In this document: positions 22,343 to 33,310 of the stretch, piece after piece | How the letters are laid out: the number at the start of each line of letters is the position of its first letter | How positions within the stretch are numbered: position 1 is the stretch's first letter | Assembly (NCBI GenBank): GCA_022315425.1 | Contig: JAIUPT010000038.1 | Span: forward strand, 558,001 to 622,000 | Reading direction: 5' to 3' | DNA: 64,000 bases | Source: Pseudevernia furfuracea | Taxonomy: Eukaryota; Ascomycota; Lecanoromycetes; Lecanorales; Parmeliaceae | Translations under genes and position numbers: made by a program | Notes under the pieces: generated by a model | Told to the model about the DNA's origin: nothing | Databases searched by the model: none | Seen by the model: only the letters and a program-made list of their open reading frames with translations

Positions 22343-23290
22343 TCAAGTGCTGATGGAGAAGATCTGTCCTCCTCCAGATGCAGGATTGCCGTACGTGACC
22401 ATGTATAGCGTTGACTCCTCCTGCGCAGATCCCCGTCCAAACTTTACCGACGTTGGCTGTTCTATTCCGCCCCCTGTCACGTTACTCGCTGTTCCCCCCG
22501 TAGTCCACTCAGTCACCGAGAACGGATGAGTCGCAATCCAGGTGTTGCCCTCCGAATCAAAGTCAAAGTCATCGAATGGCCCCGCAGGGATGCCATACAC
22601 TTCCACGTCCCCTGCTGCGCTGCCGTCATCGGTAATAGAAACGTGGCCGTAAGACTCTTGAGCGGAATTGGTGAAGTGCAGCTCCCCATCCGACACGTGG
22701 ACGCCGTTGATTCCTCTGGCTGTGCTTGAATTTGCGAAGTGAGAATCCTCGATCGCAATGCTGTAGTCGCCGTTAAGGACATTCACCCTCCATACGGCGC
22801 CGAGACTGGAATCCGCGATGAGGACGAGGTCTGATGATCCTCCACTCACGGTTGTCATACCATTCAAGGCCTCGGCTTCAGGGATCGTAGTGATGAGGTT
22901 GGCTGTTGCTTCGGGCGTATTCAGGTTGACGGACCAAACGGAAAACGATCCCGTCACCCCGAGCCCTTCGCTCGATTGATTCCCAACGACCACAGCGAAG
23001 ACATCTGGAGCCGTTTCGGCGATACCAGCACAACTGGTGGCATCAGAGAATTGATGTAGAAGCTTAGGCGTTGGTGAAGATGCCGTTGGATCAAGATCGT
23101 ACAGCTGCGGTGAGTTCACAACCGTCAGAGCGAGATGGCCATTGGAGCGAGCGGCTATATTCTCTAATCTTTGTGTGGAGAATTCATAGAGTAACGAAAC
23201 AGTCGAGGATGATGTGGATGATGAGGAGGGTGTTGGACGCGCCAGAACGCTCAGAGGAGCAAGAAGCAGTAAGGGGAGTGATCTCAACAT
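22343..23290 (-). CDS. secreted SMP-30/gluconolactonase-like beta-propeller
   Basis: The frame is open from 23440, but the upstream part encodes simple Pro-Ser repeats, so the ATG at 23290 (MLRSLPLLLLAPLSVLARP, a strong signal peptide) is chosen. This gives 315 residues and a secreted protein. Strand repeats such as LIADSSLGAVWRVN, ARGINGVHVSDGELHFTNS and FDDFDFDSEGNTWIATHP follow the six-bladed propeller pattern of the SMP-30/gluconolactonase/LRE-like superfamily (Ca2+-dependent ester or lactone hydrolases). N-glycosylation sites (NQSS, NSST, NVTG) fit secretion. The enzymatic substrate is unknown. Upstream lie a TATA-like element and a triplet microsatellite. Confidence 0.82.
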   Translation of the reverse strand: MLRSLPLLLLAPLSVLARPTPSSSSTSSSTVSLLYEFSTQRLENIAARSNGHLALTVVNSPQLYDLDPTASSPTPKLLHQFSDATSCAGIAETAPDVFAVVVGNQSSEGLGVTGSFSVWSVNLNTPEATANLITTIPEAEALNGMTTVSGGSSDLVLIADSSLGAVWRVNVLNGDYSIAIEDSHFANSSTARGINGVHVSDGELHFTNSAQESYGHVSITDDGSAAGDVEVYGIPAGPFDDFDFDSEGNTWIATHPFSVTEWTTGGTASNVTGGGIEQPTSVKFGRGSAQEESTLYMVTYGNPASGGGQIFSIST

Positions 23291-23345
23291 TTTCTCGAAA
23301 GGCTCTGAGTAGGTGGAGTGATAAGGACGATGATGAGGGTTTGTC

Positions 23346-23414
23346 GATGGTGTTGTTGATGGTGGTGTTGATGGTGATGGTGATGGTGATGGTGATGATG
23401 GTGATGGTGATGAT
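23346..23414 (+). repeat. GGTGAT-type microsatellite in the 5' flank
   Basis: Nearly uninterrupted repeats of GGTGAT/GGTGTTGAT units, about 60-125 bp before the start codon of the SMP-30-like gene, probably in its 5' UTR or core promoter. On the gene strand they read as CACCAT repeats. Confidence 0.85.
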
Positions 23415-23446
23415 AATAGTGCTGGGAGTCTGGAGGCCAAAGCAGT

Positions 23447-23458
23447 GATATATATATT
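23447..23458 (-). promoter_or_regulatory. TATA-like element
   Basis: ATATATATAT-type sequence about 157-168 bp upstream of the SMP-30-like start codon on the minus strand, on the far side of the microsatellite. It is the strongest TATA-like match near the gene. Confidence 0.4.
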
Positions 23459-26336
23459 AGGGATTGTGGCGGTTCCATCTCGTTGTTGTCAGCGATTCTA
23501 AGCTGTTCCATCTCGCCGCTGTCAGCGTTGACTCTTCGTCAGTGTCATCTTCGTCAGTGTCAGCGTTTGCGGTCTGCCTCGTCGGCGTTTCCCGTATTGG
23601 GTGTTGTCAGTGAGGAAGATGAATCACCGGATGTAAGGGTCTAGCTGTATACATTATTTTGCCGAGGCGCAGATGGTACTTGCGTTGGTGAAGCCATTAA
23701 TTTTTCTGGGCCGAAATTCTAGTCTGGTCGTCTGCAAGGCATCTACATCGATCGCAGGATACACGCTTGCCACGAGGTATGCACGATGCCATGAGATGAG
23801 CTGACAAATTATACGTACCCATGTCGCAGTAGGGCTTGACGCGGTCAAATATTCGACAGTAGGCGAGACGTTGTGAGACGGTGCACAAGTGACTCAATGC
23901 TGAGTAAAATTTCTTTCTTTATTTACTTGGGCGTAGGTGTGATTAGTAAACTAGCCTCTCAGCGGCTTACCTGACCAATCCGCGGCCCATCCGTCGGTGA
24001 TAGACGAGGAGAGTCGAGATATTGACACTCGTAGAATTGCGAAGATACCAGAAGAGACTTGAAGAAAATGCAAGGACGAATACTGACTTGCACAATCCAA
24101 TGTCTGTTTTGGTGATACTATCTCAACGCTCCGTGACCCGACTACTGCACCGCCTTCATGAATTGATCCAATCGCATTTGGACTCAGGGCTGTTATCATT
24201 TGTGGTGGTCATCCTGGTCTGACGTGTTAGAAACAATCCAAAATCCTGGAGGACTGAGCACGCGCAACCCAGACTATGACGTGGCGAGCGACTTCTGTAG
24301 GATTATAGGTCAAAAGTTCAAGCATAGAGGGAAAGATCAGGCAACGGTCTTAAAAATTAGATGGCGTATGTAAAAAACAAAATCAGGCCAAAAAGAAGAA
24401 AGTCGTTGAATTGGTGGTTTAGATCTGGTTCCAAGGCTTTGCCCGCGCGCTATTGAGGAAAATGCGAACCATCAGAGACTGTGACTTATTTCTTGTAACG
24501 GGATGTGAAGATGGATTGACTAACGGTGAGGAGAAATGGAAAGATTCCAAATATCGAGGATGTTTTAGGCACGGTTTAGTAGCCTAGGTAATTTCTGCCT
24601 GGCAATTCTGACCTTCACCCTAAATCATACCCTACCCTTCCAATTCTACTTGCTTCGCAAGAAATTCTCAAACAGAAGAGCAGCTTTCATAATGTCCTTA
24701 GAATGTCATTTGTGTTGACGGTAAAGGAATTTGCGAAGTGGTAATAATTTGTCTCAGACATCGTGAAGCTCCATCAAATGGAATTCCTGATATCGAAAAA
24801 AATCTGCCAAGGATCTTCGTGGGCAATACAGTGAGGTGACTTCTGGACACTGTGACCTATGAGTTCGACTATCGACGGTGCTTACAGGGGACGAAGTACT
24901 AACGTTGAATAGTATGTGACTGGTGATCAAAGCACACAACTCTCCCAAAAAGACTGATCGGAGCCGCTGCACCCATGTGCACACATCGTCTTCAGACAAC
25001 GCCAGTAAGGAAAGTGACAGTTTGAAGTCTATTTGTCAGGCAGTCATCTATTTCAAGAACGTCTTTGCTCCGTGAAAAGGTGTACGCGAAATCCTTCCGA
25101 GAAGACTTTTCAGTAAAGAAGACGGCAAATACCTTACTCTGATCGTGCAACATACACATCTAGAGCATATGGCTAAGCTTATAAATCCCGAAGCTGACCG
25201 CAACTACGCTGGTAATTTCCGTAATCTGCTATGCGGTGGCGACTGACGAGATGATTCGAACATCGGCGCGAACCGGGCGACCCTGTGACAAAGGCTTGTC
25301 TGCCCTGTATGTACTGTAGCTTGTGAACTTACGGTTTCATTCGCGCGGATGCAAGTCTGGCGCCATCGATGAGTCAGCCAGAGCCTCAGTTGATGAGCCC
25401 AATACGAGCATTCACGAATAAGCCGGGCTTCCTTGCGCCATGTGACATGCTTAGCATTGCTTATCTTTCTTGACGTAGATAGCAGAGCTTCGTGAAATCT
25501 TGGGGCAGAAGAAGACGGAGATTGACTTGAAAATTACTCATAACCTGATCACCAATGGCTTTAAAGCGCATGGGACCTGAGTGTACTCTACCAATTTCTA
25601 AAAAAAAAAAAAAACGGCCGTTCAAAATAAAGGCGGTGTACTTATCTCCGTATCCCATCGTCTGGCGCCTGGGATGCACAACGTACGAGTAGATAAAGCG
25701 GCAGTTTCTCAACCCCTTGGACCGACTTTACCTCGTAAAGACCTGTAAAAAATATTGCCATAAAAGATATGGATGGTATAGCAGCATTCCCTAGATAAGT
25801 ATATACGTTGCTGTCTCCCTTCATATGATTTACCGCGAGCCTTCGCCTATGCGCACAATGCTCCCTGAGTTCGCACCAAGCCTTGCTGTAAGACTTGTAA
25901 AGGCTGCAGCGTACCATATGGCCGGGCATCTCCCATACAGTCTTCTGCAGAATTGACCACATGCGGGTACAACATACCGTCAATGCCTTTAGGTACTGTT
26001 ATTGGTGCGGTAATAACCAAGCTATCAACCTTAGCTGAATTCTAATAAGTGAAATACAATCAGTAAGAAATATCGAAAGAGATATCGATAGATTTATTTT
26101 ATGTTGCCCTTGAGTTAAACTATTTCTAGATGGTTTCAAGGGGCGAATTTTCGGGCATAAATAACTGCTCTATGATCACCTCTATAGCTTTTTCTTTATG
26201 CTTCTCAGGTTTTTATAGAAGACTTATCCTCATTTGGCCAACGGATCATTATTCTTCCGCCCCGTGCACCCCACCATTGTAACAGGTACCTCACTACTTA
26301 CAGTTTGAAGATCAAGACGTACGAAAAAGATACGTA
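23459..26336. other. gene-poor region of about 2.9 kb
   Basis: No intact gene seen. Several short open frames lie on the minus strand (for example 25461-25712 and 25642-25983), with poly-A at about 25600, but none has a recognisable domain. The absence of long frames on both strands and the relic just downstream suggest decayed sequence. Confidence 0.45.
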
Positions 26337-26606
26337 GACAGAAGTCCCTGCAACTCTTCCCAGCGACAACACAGCGAAGATGCTGAGCGCGCTGGTCGTC
26401 TCCAAAGCTTGGACCTGTCATTCGATGCGGCTGAAACCTAGATCACAGACCTGAACACTCTGCTTGAAAAGGATCACATCTGGTCACAGTCAACAGCTTT
26501 GACCCTTACGAACTGTGCCTACGGATCAGTGGGTGGACTTTCTGACTCGGCTGGAAACCATCGGTGGGGCGCAACGCTGAAAAAGCTTTCCATAGTTGAG
26601 ATTTGA
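26337..26606 (+). pseudogene. short LRR/F-box-like gene relic
   Basis: One frame reads RLQSLDLSF, then an in-frame TAG at 26439-26441, then ITDLNTLLEK, ALTLTNCAYGS and WGATLKKLSIVEI before a stop at 26604. The spacing of leucines and the L-x-L-x-N-C signature are those of the leucine-rich part of fungal F-box proteins. No start, F-box or flanking exons can be found. It is a fragment at best. Confidence 0.35.
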
Positions 26607-27072
26607 AGTCGGGCTGCCGAGTACCCCTCGCCTATCATGTTTCCGGCATTTGAAGCCATGGCACTCGGGTATTTATTCATCGCCTTACCTCAACGAAGGT
26701 GAAGATCATACTACTGAGGCTCCAAGCCTCAGAACCGGACGCGTTTCCGGCCCTCCAGAGATCAAGCGTATAGCGCGCGCCATCACGGCTGATGAGATAT
26801 CGCTGTGAGTGGCATTTCCACAAACACATCCATCATTGCTGTTGAGTAGGAGCACTGTTTTGGATCTTTCAATGGGGGAAAGCCTTCCCAAACCGACGTC
26901 TCTTGAGCTATTGAAATGGCATTGTACTTGTACGTGTCAAGCAATCGACTTCGATGGAATTTTCTCCGAAACAGCCTTCATTTCCATTGCGACTAGCAAA
27001 TTCTATCATCAAACAAGTGGTCACAACCTTCCAAACCCTTCATCTCCCTACCGAATCTGAACCCACTTTCCT
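26607..27072. other. intergenic
   Basis: Short open frames only (26809-27060 +, 26954-27214 +). The second is antisense to the last exon of the SDR gene. No supported gene. Confidence 0.45.
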
Positions 27073-28188
27073 TCACAAAGAAGCCCCACCCCCAATCGTT
27101 AGCACCTGCCCATTCATCCACTCCCCATCCTGGCTGCACAAGAAAGCAACTACGCGAGAGACATCCTCCGGCAGCCCAACGCGATTCAAAGGAGACCAGC
27201 TTGCCGCAAGCTAGAAACACTTAACATCAGTACGATACTTGCTTGCGGTGATAAGAACAATGAGAAAGCAGCATACCTCATCAATCTGCTTATCGGTCAT
27301 GGAAGCCTCGTTCGGAATGTACTTCCTTGCCGCCTCGACATACATGTCCGTCTTGATGCCGCCAGGAGCGATGGCGTTGACTGTGATGCCTTTGCGGCCG
27401 AAGTCTGCGCATTGTATGTCTTCAGTTAGCTTCTGGGCTGATCTTGAAAAACAACAAATCCACAGATAGAGATGAGCAGTGGAGGGGAGGACTCACCAAC
27501 AGCAAGACATCTGGCAAACGCCTCTACGGCCCCCTTACTCCCTGAGTAAACACTATGGTTCGCCACCCCCTTCGCCGACGCACTGATACTACTCAACATC
27601 ACCTGTACAGATCTTGGAGTCAGCAGTGCTTCTTCAAGCCAGAAACCCGAAATTTGAAACAGGCTCAAGGAGCACAATGAACTTCTGCTCCCCGAACATG
27701 TCGTGTGACCCAGCGGTTAGTATCAACAAGGAACAAGCACTCGGATAAATACATACCAATCGACCTCCTTCCCCCAAATGCTTATAAGCCTGCTGTGCAA
27801 CCAACAACTGGCCCCTCGTATTGACCGCAAAAACCCGATCGAACTCGTCAGCCGTAACCTCCGAGATATGTCCAAAGGACTCAACCCCAGAGTTCGACAC
27901 CACGATATCCAATTTCCCAAAATGGGCCACTGCTTTCTCGAACAAGGTGGCTATTTCAGCAGGCTTGGACACGTCGGCGGCGAGGGCTATAGCCTGGGAC
28001 CCGAGGGCTTCAACTTCCCGGACGACGGCGGCGGCCGGAGCTGAGGCGCGGGAGTAATTGATAACCACGGAGGCGCCGCGAGAGGCGAGCTCGAGGGCAT
28101 TTTGGCGGCCCATGCCGCGGCCGGAGCCGGTGACAAGGGCGACTTTGCCGTCGAGGCGCGAGGTGGAGGGCGCGGATGGGGCAGACAT
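27073..28188 (-). CDS. short-chain dehydrogenase/reductase, T4HN-reductase-like
   Basis: Four exons (28188-27757, 27602-27497, 27404-27277, 27210-27073) give 267 residues, the usual length of the fungal tetrahydroxynaphthalene/versicolorin-reductase-like classical SDRs. The NADP(H) fold starts at VALVTGSGRGMG (TGxxxGxG, residues 20-27). VSNSG is the NNAG-equivalent motif. The catalytic triad is the Ser of LSSISAS (near 149), Tyr163 and Lys167 in YSGSK. The end NGQVLTIGGGASL matches the family C-terminus (DGGxS/L type). Intron 1 (27603-27756, 154 nt) is long for this window. The substrate is probably a polyketide-like or other carbonyl, but no biosynthetic partner is adjacent. It could equally be a general SDR. 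Confidence 0.88.
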
Positions 28189-29053
28189 TTTTGGGATTTA
28201 AGAGTGGGCGGTGGAAGAGATGTGCTTGTGTATGAAGAATGGAGAGATAAATATGGCGAAGCTAAAGATGCTTTGAGCGTTGCTTCGAGATGGAAGAGAG
28301 TGATTGTGAATGTTGCTGTCTCTTCACAGGCAGACACTGAGAAGATTTATATACTCCTCCTCAGCAGCATAGCCTTTCTCGATCGCACATACCCTAGTGC
28401 GAATCGGCCTTTCTTCCAGCGCGAGCACATGTATTTCGTAGCGCGACCTTGCTTGTCTCGACCACAAAGTGTAGATGGGTTCACTTTTCTGGAAAGGGTC
28501 TGCCGATCACCTCGCTCTCCGAGCAGGACCGAGTCTGGTTCTGATGCCATTCAAAGAGCGACGGCATCGAGCGCCGATAGAAACAGCGAAAAGACTCGAA
28601 GCCTCATGCGGCATTTTGAAAGACTGCGATTCCTGAAAGTACGAAATGAGAGCCAGCTAGGGATGGACAGTGGACGAGGAAAAAAGGCACGGAGGGTGCG
28701 AGAGCCGAAAGCGCGAAGACTCGGCATCGACCTTTTCTGGCCCGTGAGATCATGCAAAATGCTACTTACGTCTCCGGCTTGCGCCAAGAACTTTTCTTTC
28801 GGTGCGAAGATTGATGTCTTGTTGTAGAAATGTATTTCAACGCGTACAACGTAGTACTTTACATCTATCCTTCCAAATTAAATTTTGAGGCCAAGTCAGT
28901 ACTTTACTTAAGTAGGGCTGACCCATTTTCGTGACCACAAGTGCTGCGAGATTGCCAGCACCCTTAGGAAAAGAAGTGAAAAAAAATTCGAAGCTGGCTG
29001 ATTATAGCCTGGTGATTAGGTAGCTCAGACTGCCAGCAAGAGTCTACGCAAGG
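28189..29053. other. divergent upstream region between SDR and ChaC genes
   Basis: About 0.87 kb. An open plus-strand frame (28102-28827) is largely antisense to the first SDR exon and its leader and has no domain. No gene is supported. Confidence 0.45.
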
Positions 29054-30288
29054 ATGGTCTGCAAAGAGATGTCCGAGACAGCAGTATCTGACTCCAACGG
29101 AGAACTCTGGCTCTTCGGATACGGGTAAGTCTCGACAGAGGCCAACCCTCCAATCAAGATTGGAATCAAACACCGCCAAAGAACAGGCCAAGTTGACCTC
29201 TTATCTCACCGTAGAAGCCTCATCTGGAAACCACCTCCGCATTTTGGTAAGCTGCTGTTCATTTGCCACTTTCCATTGGCAGAGAGAGAGAGAGAGAGAG
29301 AGACTGCTTCTCCCGTGCACAATACATACAAGGAAATGAAGGTCTTCTTCCATCGCTTGTTTCTCGCCTGCCCAAAAAAAGCAATAAATAGTCATACATC
29401 ACATCACTGCACGCAACCGACAAAACCACACCCACTAACCACCGACCCCCCAAGATCTCCGCATCCCGGGCTACATCACCGGCTACGTCCGTCGATTCTG
29501 GCAAGCCAGGTAAAGAAACCCCTCTCCCCCCCCGAACCCTTCAACAACGAAACCCCTCGGCTCAAACCGCCCACCCCAGCGAAGACCACCGCGGCACGCC
29601 CTCGTCCCCCGGCCGCGTCGTCACGCTCATCGAGCGCTCCTTCTTCTGGGGAACGTTACGGGGCCAAGGGCCCAGGACGACGACGACGACGACGACGGCG
29701 CCGGCGGAACGGGTCTACGGCGCCGCCTACCGCATCCCGGCGCGCCACGTGAAGGAGGTGCAGGAGTACCTCGACATCCGTGAGATCAACGGCTATTCCA
29801 TCCAGTACACCACCTTTTTCCCATCCCCCTCCTCCTCATCATCATCATCAACGTCAGCATCAACGTCATCATCAACGTCAGCATCAACATCAACATCAAC
29901 ATCATACACCCAACCGATAGTGAAATGCCTCGTCTACATCGGACTGCCTTCGAATCCCCAGTTCCTCGGCCGGCAAGCGCCACAGGATGTAGCGGAGGTC
30001 ATATCGAGGAGTACGGGGCCAAGCGGAGCGAATGCTGAGTATCTGTTCATGCTAGAGGACGCGTTAAGGGAGCTAGGAGAGGGAAGCGGGGATGAGCATG
30101 TTAGAGACTTGGCTGAGAGGGTGAGGTCATTGTTGAACGAGGGGAACGAAAAGGGCGATCGTAGTGGGGACGGGAAGGTCGATTGCAGCGAGGTGAAGGC
30201 GCAGGCGGTGGAAAATGAGGTTGGCAGGTTCAGGAGTGGAGAAGATAGGCAGGCGGATGAGGAGACTGAGAAGGTATCACCGCTGTAA
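29054..30288 (+). CDS. ChaC-type glutathione-specific gamma-glutamylcyclotransferase
   Basis: Four exons (29054-29124, 29215-29246, 29455-29509, 29580-30288) give 288 residues. The joins rebuild the family start LWLFGYGSLIWKPP, the IPGYITGYVRRFWQAS segment, SEDHRGTPSSPGRVVTLIE and VYGAAYRIP. The YGSL loop binds the gamma-glutamyl group. The ChaC core continues with YSIQYTTFF and, after a low-complexity insert, VKCLVYIGLPSNPQFLG and ISRSTGPSGANAEYLFML. The enzyme cleaves glutathione to 5-oxoproline and Cys-Gly in the cytosol. Two inserts are unusual: a run of Thr from ACG triplets near 29680, and a Ser/Thr tract of about 25 residues near 29835-29905. The C-terminal tail of about 70 residues is acidic and low in complexity. 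A second ATG in frame at 29069 is an alternative start. Confidence 0.87.
29281..29303 (+). repeat. (AG)n microsatellite within an intron
   Basis: About eleven AG dinucleotides inside intron 2 (29247-29454) of the ChaC-type gene. This intron, at 208 nt, is the longest I joined in the window. Confidence 0.85.
29676..29697 (+). repeat. ACG triplet repeat in coding sequence
   Basis: Seven consecutive ACG codons encode a Thr run within the ChaC-type protein, between its N-terminal core and the VYGAAYRI strand. The repeat keeps the frame. Confidence 0.8.
29830..29906 (+). repeat. ATC/AAC-type imperfect triplet repeat in coding sequence
   Basis: TCATCATCA/ACGTCAGCA/ACATCA units encode a Ser/Thr/Ala-rich loop in the ChaC-type protein. 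All units are multiples of three, so length changes would keep the frame. Confidence 0.8.
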
Positions 30289-30852
30289 AGATAGATTGAA
30301 CGTCATCAAGGTCATGATCTGGAACAAGCATTTTCAGGAGCACTATGTTTGATTGCTAACTTTTGGATATGGGAGTTGAACCCATTGTCCCTGAGTGTCG
30401 TGACTAGGTTCCAATGTCGAGCCAAGATGAAGAATCAAAGTAGTAAACCGTGCCGTGTTCGCTCTTTGGGGGTGGATGTGAAGATGTGCTGATGGAGTGT
30501 CGCAAGCAAAGTGGATGGTGCTGGTGAAGTATGGTGAAATAAGAATCGAACGCAAAGAAACCTTTTTGTTCCTCCACGCCTGCTTGCGCCTCTGCGATAG
30601 ATTGCTGCGATTAACAGGCAACCTCCAGGTCTGAAAAGAGAAAATATCCAGGATCGCTCCGATGGTCTAAGATGGCAGTCCATTAATCTTGCTGAGGTTG
30701 GTCTGATCCCGTGACATCGAAGCTGCCAAAGCATTTTACACATCGTATCCTTTCCGCTGCTTGTTGGTCGTTCCGTCTGCTTGATCATTGTGTCGTTTCG
30801 CTCATTGACATGTCTTGCGCAAATTCAGGCCGTGAAGGGGTTAGTGGCAGGT
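30289..30852. other. convergent 3' region
   Basis: 3' flanks of the ChaC and RRM genes. Overlapping minus-strand frames (30343-30788) have no recognisable domain. Confidence 0.45.
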
Positions 30853-31659
30853 CTACCATCCGCCCTGGGCGCCGCCGTCACCACCTTGCGGCTGGTCGTA
30901 GCCTCCAGAGCGACCTCCGCCACCGTAGGACTGACCACCGCCAGAGTAGTGCTGGCCACCACCGTAGCCTACAGACATGGTCAGTACAAAGAACCGAAAG
31001 GGCGCGCACGGCAGCTTTGTGAACTTACCACCGCGAGCTCCACCTCCGGAGTACCCACCGCCACCTTCACGTCCACCACTATAACCTCCTCCACCTCCAC
31101 CTAGGCATGTTAGCAGAAATCAATGGGTAAGCAGGGCCGACACATACTATATCCACCACCTCCTCCCTGGTAACCTCCTCCGCCTCCAGAGTTGTAGCCT
31201 CCACGACCACCAAAGCCGCCGCCGCCACCTCCTCCTCCGCCACCGGAGCCACGCTCGGAAGCTTTGTCAACGCGGATGGTACGTCCATCGAATCTGATTC
31301 ATGTTAGTCCGAGCTACGTAATACGGTAACAAATACGGAACTCCTTACTCGACGTTGTTCATTTCCCGGATTGCAGTGTTGGCATGCTCATCTTGGCTAT
31401 AGCGCACAAAGCCAAAGCCACGGCTACGACCGGTCTCACGGTCCTTGACAACAATCTGTGATATCATTATCAAACTGAGATTGAGGGTGGTAAGGTGGAG
31501 TAGTTCTTACTGCTTCCTCGACAGGGCCGTACTGTTCGAAGTGGCTCTTAAGAGATGAGTCGTCGGTGTGCCATGCAAGGCCACTGAAAATGCATCAGAG
31601 TCTGATAGCTGTACAAAGGAATGTGATTGATTAACGTACCCGATGAACAGCTTCGACAT
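30853..31659 (-). CDS. glycine-rich RRM RNA-binding protein
   Basis: Six exons (31659-31640, 31583-31511, 31455-31349, 31293-31148, 31100-31029, 30968-30853) give 177 residues. A single RRM spans about residues 2-80: RNP2 is LFIGGL (4-9) and RNP1 is RGFGFVRY (43-50). The rest is a Gly/Tyr/Arg-rich tail with GGY and RGG-like units ending GGAQGGW. This is the architecture of the CIRBP/plant GRP7-type proteins, which act in RNA chaperoning, splicing and cold or stress response. The many short introns (47-60 nt) are typical of this gene in fungi and offer room for alternative splicing. Its promoter faces the 33.3 kb gene across about 1.65 kb. Confidence 0.93.
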
Positions 31660-33310
31660 GATTGAGTGAGGGTTCGTTCAATTTTTTTTTGGCTAACACA
31701 TTCTCAATCTTAAGACTCTCACACAAGACACGCCTCCACTGATGGAACGCAGGCAACAAAAAGTCTTTTGAACACGGAAACATTGATGTTGTACATGACC
31801 GGCGCGCAAGAGCAAGGAATTTTGTGCATTGCGGAATCAGTGTAGGAGCAGCAGACGAACATGGCAGGGTCCTTTGGCGGTGTCGTTGCTGATTTGAGGT
31901 TTGTGAGTCGCAGGAGATGGAGCGACGAGGTATCAAGAGTAAGGCGTGATCAGGGAGGGATCACTTGGGTTGAAAATATTGAGATTGTAGGATGGTTTTG
32001 CAAGAGGGAAAAAAAAGAGGGAAGGTGAAGTGGGATGTTTGTTGAAGTTGGTCTGAGTGCCCCGCTACGCTAAGCCCTAGACTAAGGTAGTCACTTCTGC
32101 AATCTGGACATTCTGGACCCCTGTCTGGACCCTGGCACGTTTTTTTGATGGGATTCACTTCTACATTATTATTTTTGAGCTCAGTGTGAGAGATCAGAAG
32201 TTGTTTTAATAATAATGTGCAAGCAGCAGCGGCTATGAAAGGTAATTGTTTGGATCAATCATCATTGAATAAATGGTAATGGCGTGATTCTCCTACATAT
32301 GTGCATGGAAAACTGCAGACAGTGATGGATAATGACCCGTATGACCTTGAATCGACGATGCAGCATTTTTTCTTCCCACCTACCTCATTGGCCAGCTCTA
32401 GAAAAGACGGGCAGCTTTCTCTCTAATAAAGTAAGGTAGACCAATCATCAGGCTAGGCTCAGATCTTCCATGCCAAGGACGGACCGTCGATGAAGGCAAA
32501 ATTAGGCAATGACCGAGGGAACTTTCCTGGGCTTCTGATCAGTCTAATGCAGCCTCTGAAGAACTTCAACAAAGTACCCAACCAAGTAGACAGCATCGAT
32601 TAATAATCCGTGCATGGCATTAGTACTACTGTATCCCGGCGAACATCCCAAGTCCCCCTAAGTTGATACATATGAACAGGGCCGATCATTTTTGGGCTGA
32701 TACCCATCACAATACATGTATGCGGAAATATAGAATGGAAGCTTGAAGATTTGCGGACTTTGAATCTTGAGCCGCTTCACCACTTCACCACTTCACCACT
32801 TCATGCATGACTTTTGCTACATGATGTACATGGGTATGTACCTAAGAGGCTAAGGCACGAGAAATGCTCATATGCGCAACATTCTTTCCAGGCAACCCAC
32901 ACTTTTTGTGGCGGATTTTAAATCTGCTGACCTTCATACACATCCTCAGGGATACTTGCTGTGGACCTATTTGGACCTCAGAATGGAAGTGGCCATTTTG
33001 GACAGGGTTATACATATTGTTCATCTATTCTATGATCGCGCTCGGTAGAATGACTTCGGTCTGGTCTCCATTGCCATTTCCAGATTCCCAAGTCCAGCTT
33101 GCACCTGCCAGTCAAATTAACAATCTTCCCTTCTTTGTTGCTGCAAACTCTTCTCTCCCACGCAATGCACCATTGGACTTTGACACACGATGGCAATCTC
33201 AGATTGATTCTCCAATCCTCTATAGTTCAAGAGGCCCATCCCAGCAGCTTCTTAGCTCTCTCTCATTTCTAGGACTTCTTTATACGCTACGTGCTAAGTA
33301 GAGCTAGATT
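31660..33310. other. long divergent intergenic region
   Basis: Lies between two divergent genes. The open frames at 31631-31936 (-) and 32864-33301 (+) have no supporting features. It holds a short tandem repeat (below) and probably long leaders of both genes. Confidence 0.45.
32775..32803 (+). repeat. CTTCACCA tandem repeat
   Basis: About 3.5 perfect copies of the octamer CTTCACCA in the intergenic region. Confidence 0.8.

Noticed and set aside
28102..28827. 241-codon plus-strand frame
   Set aside because: Mostly antisense to the first exon and leader of the SDR gene; no independent support.
30361..30400. Perfect T-arm-like hairpin (ATGGG TTCAACT CCCAT) on the minus strand
   Set aside because: No complementary acceptor strand or D-arm is found about 60 nt upstream; likely chance in a 3' flank.
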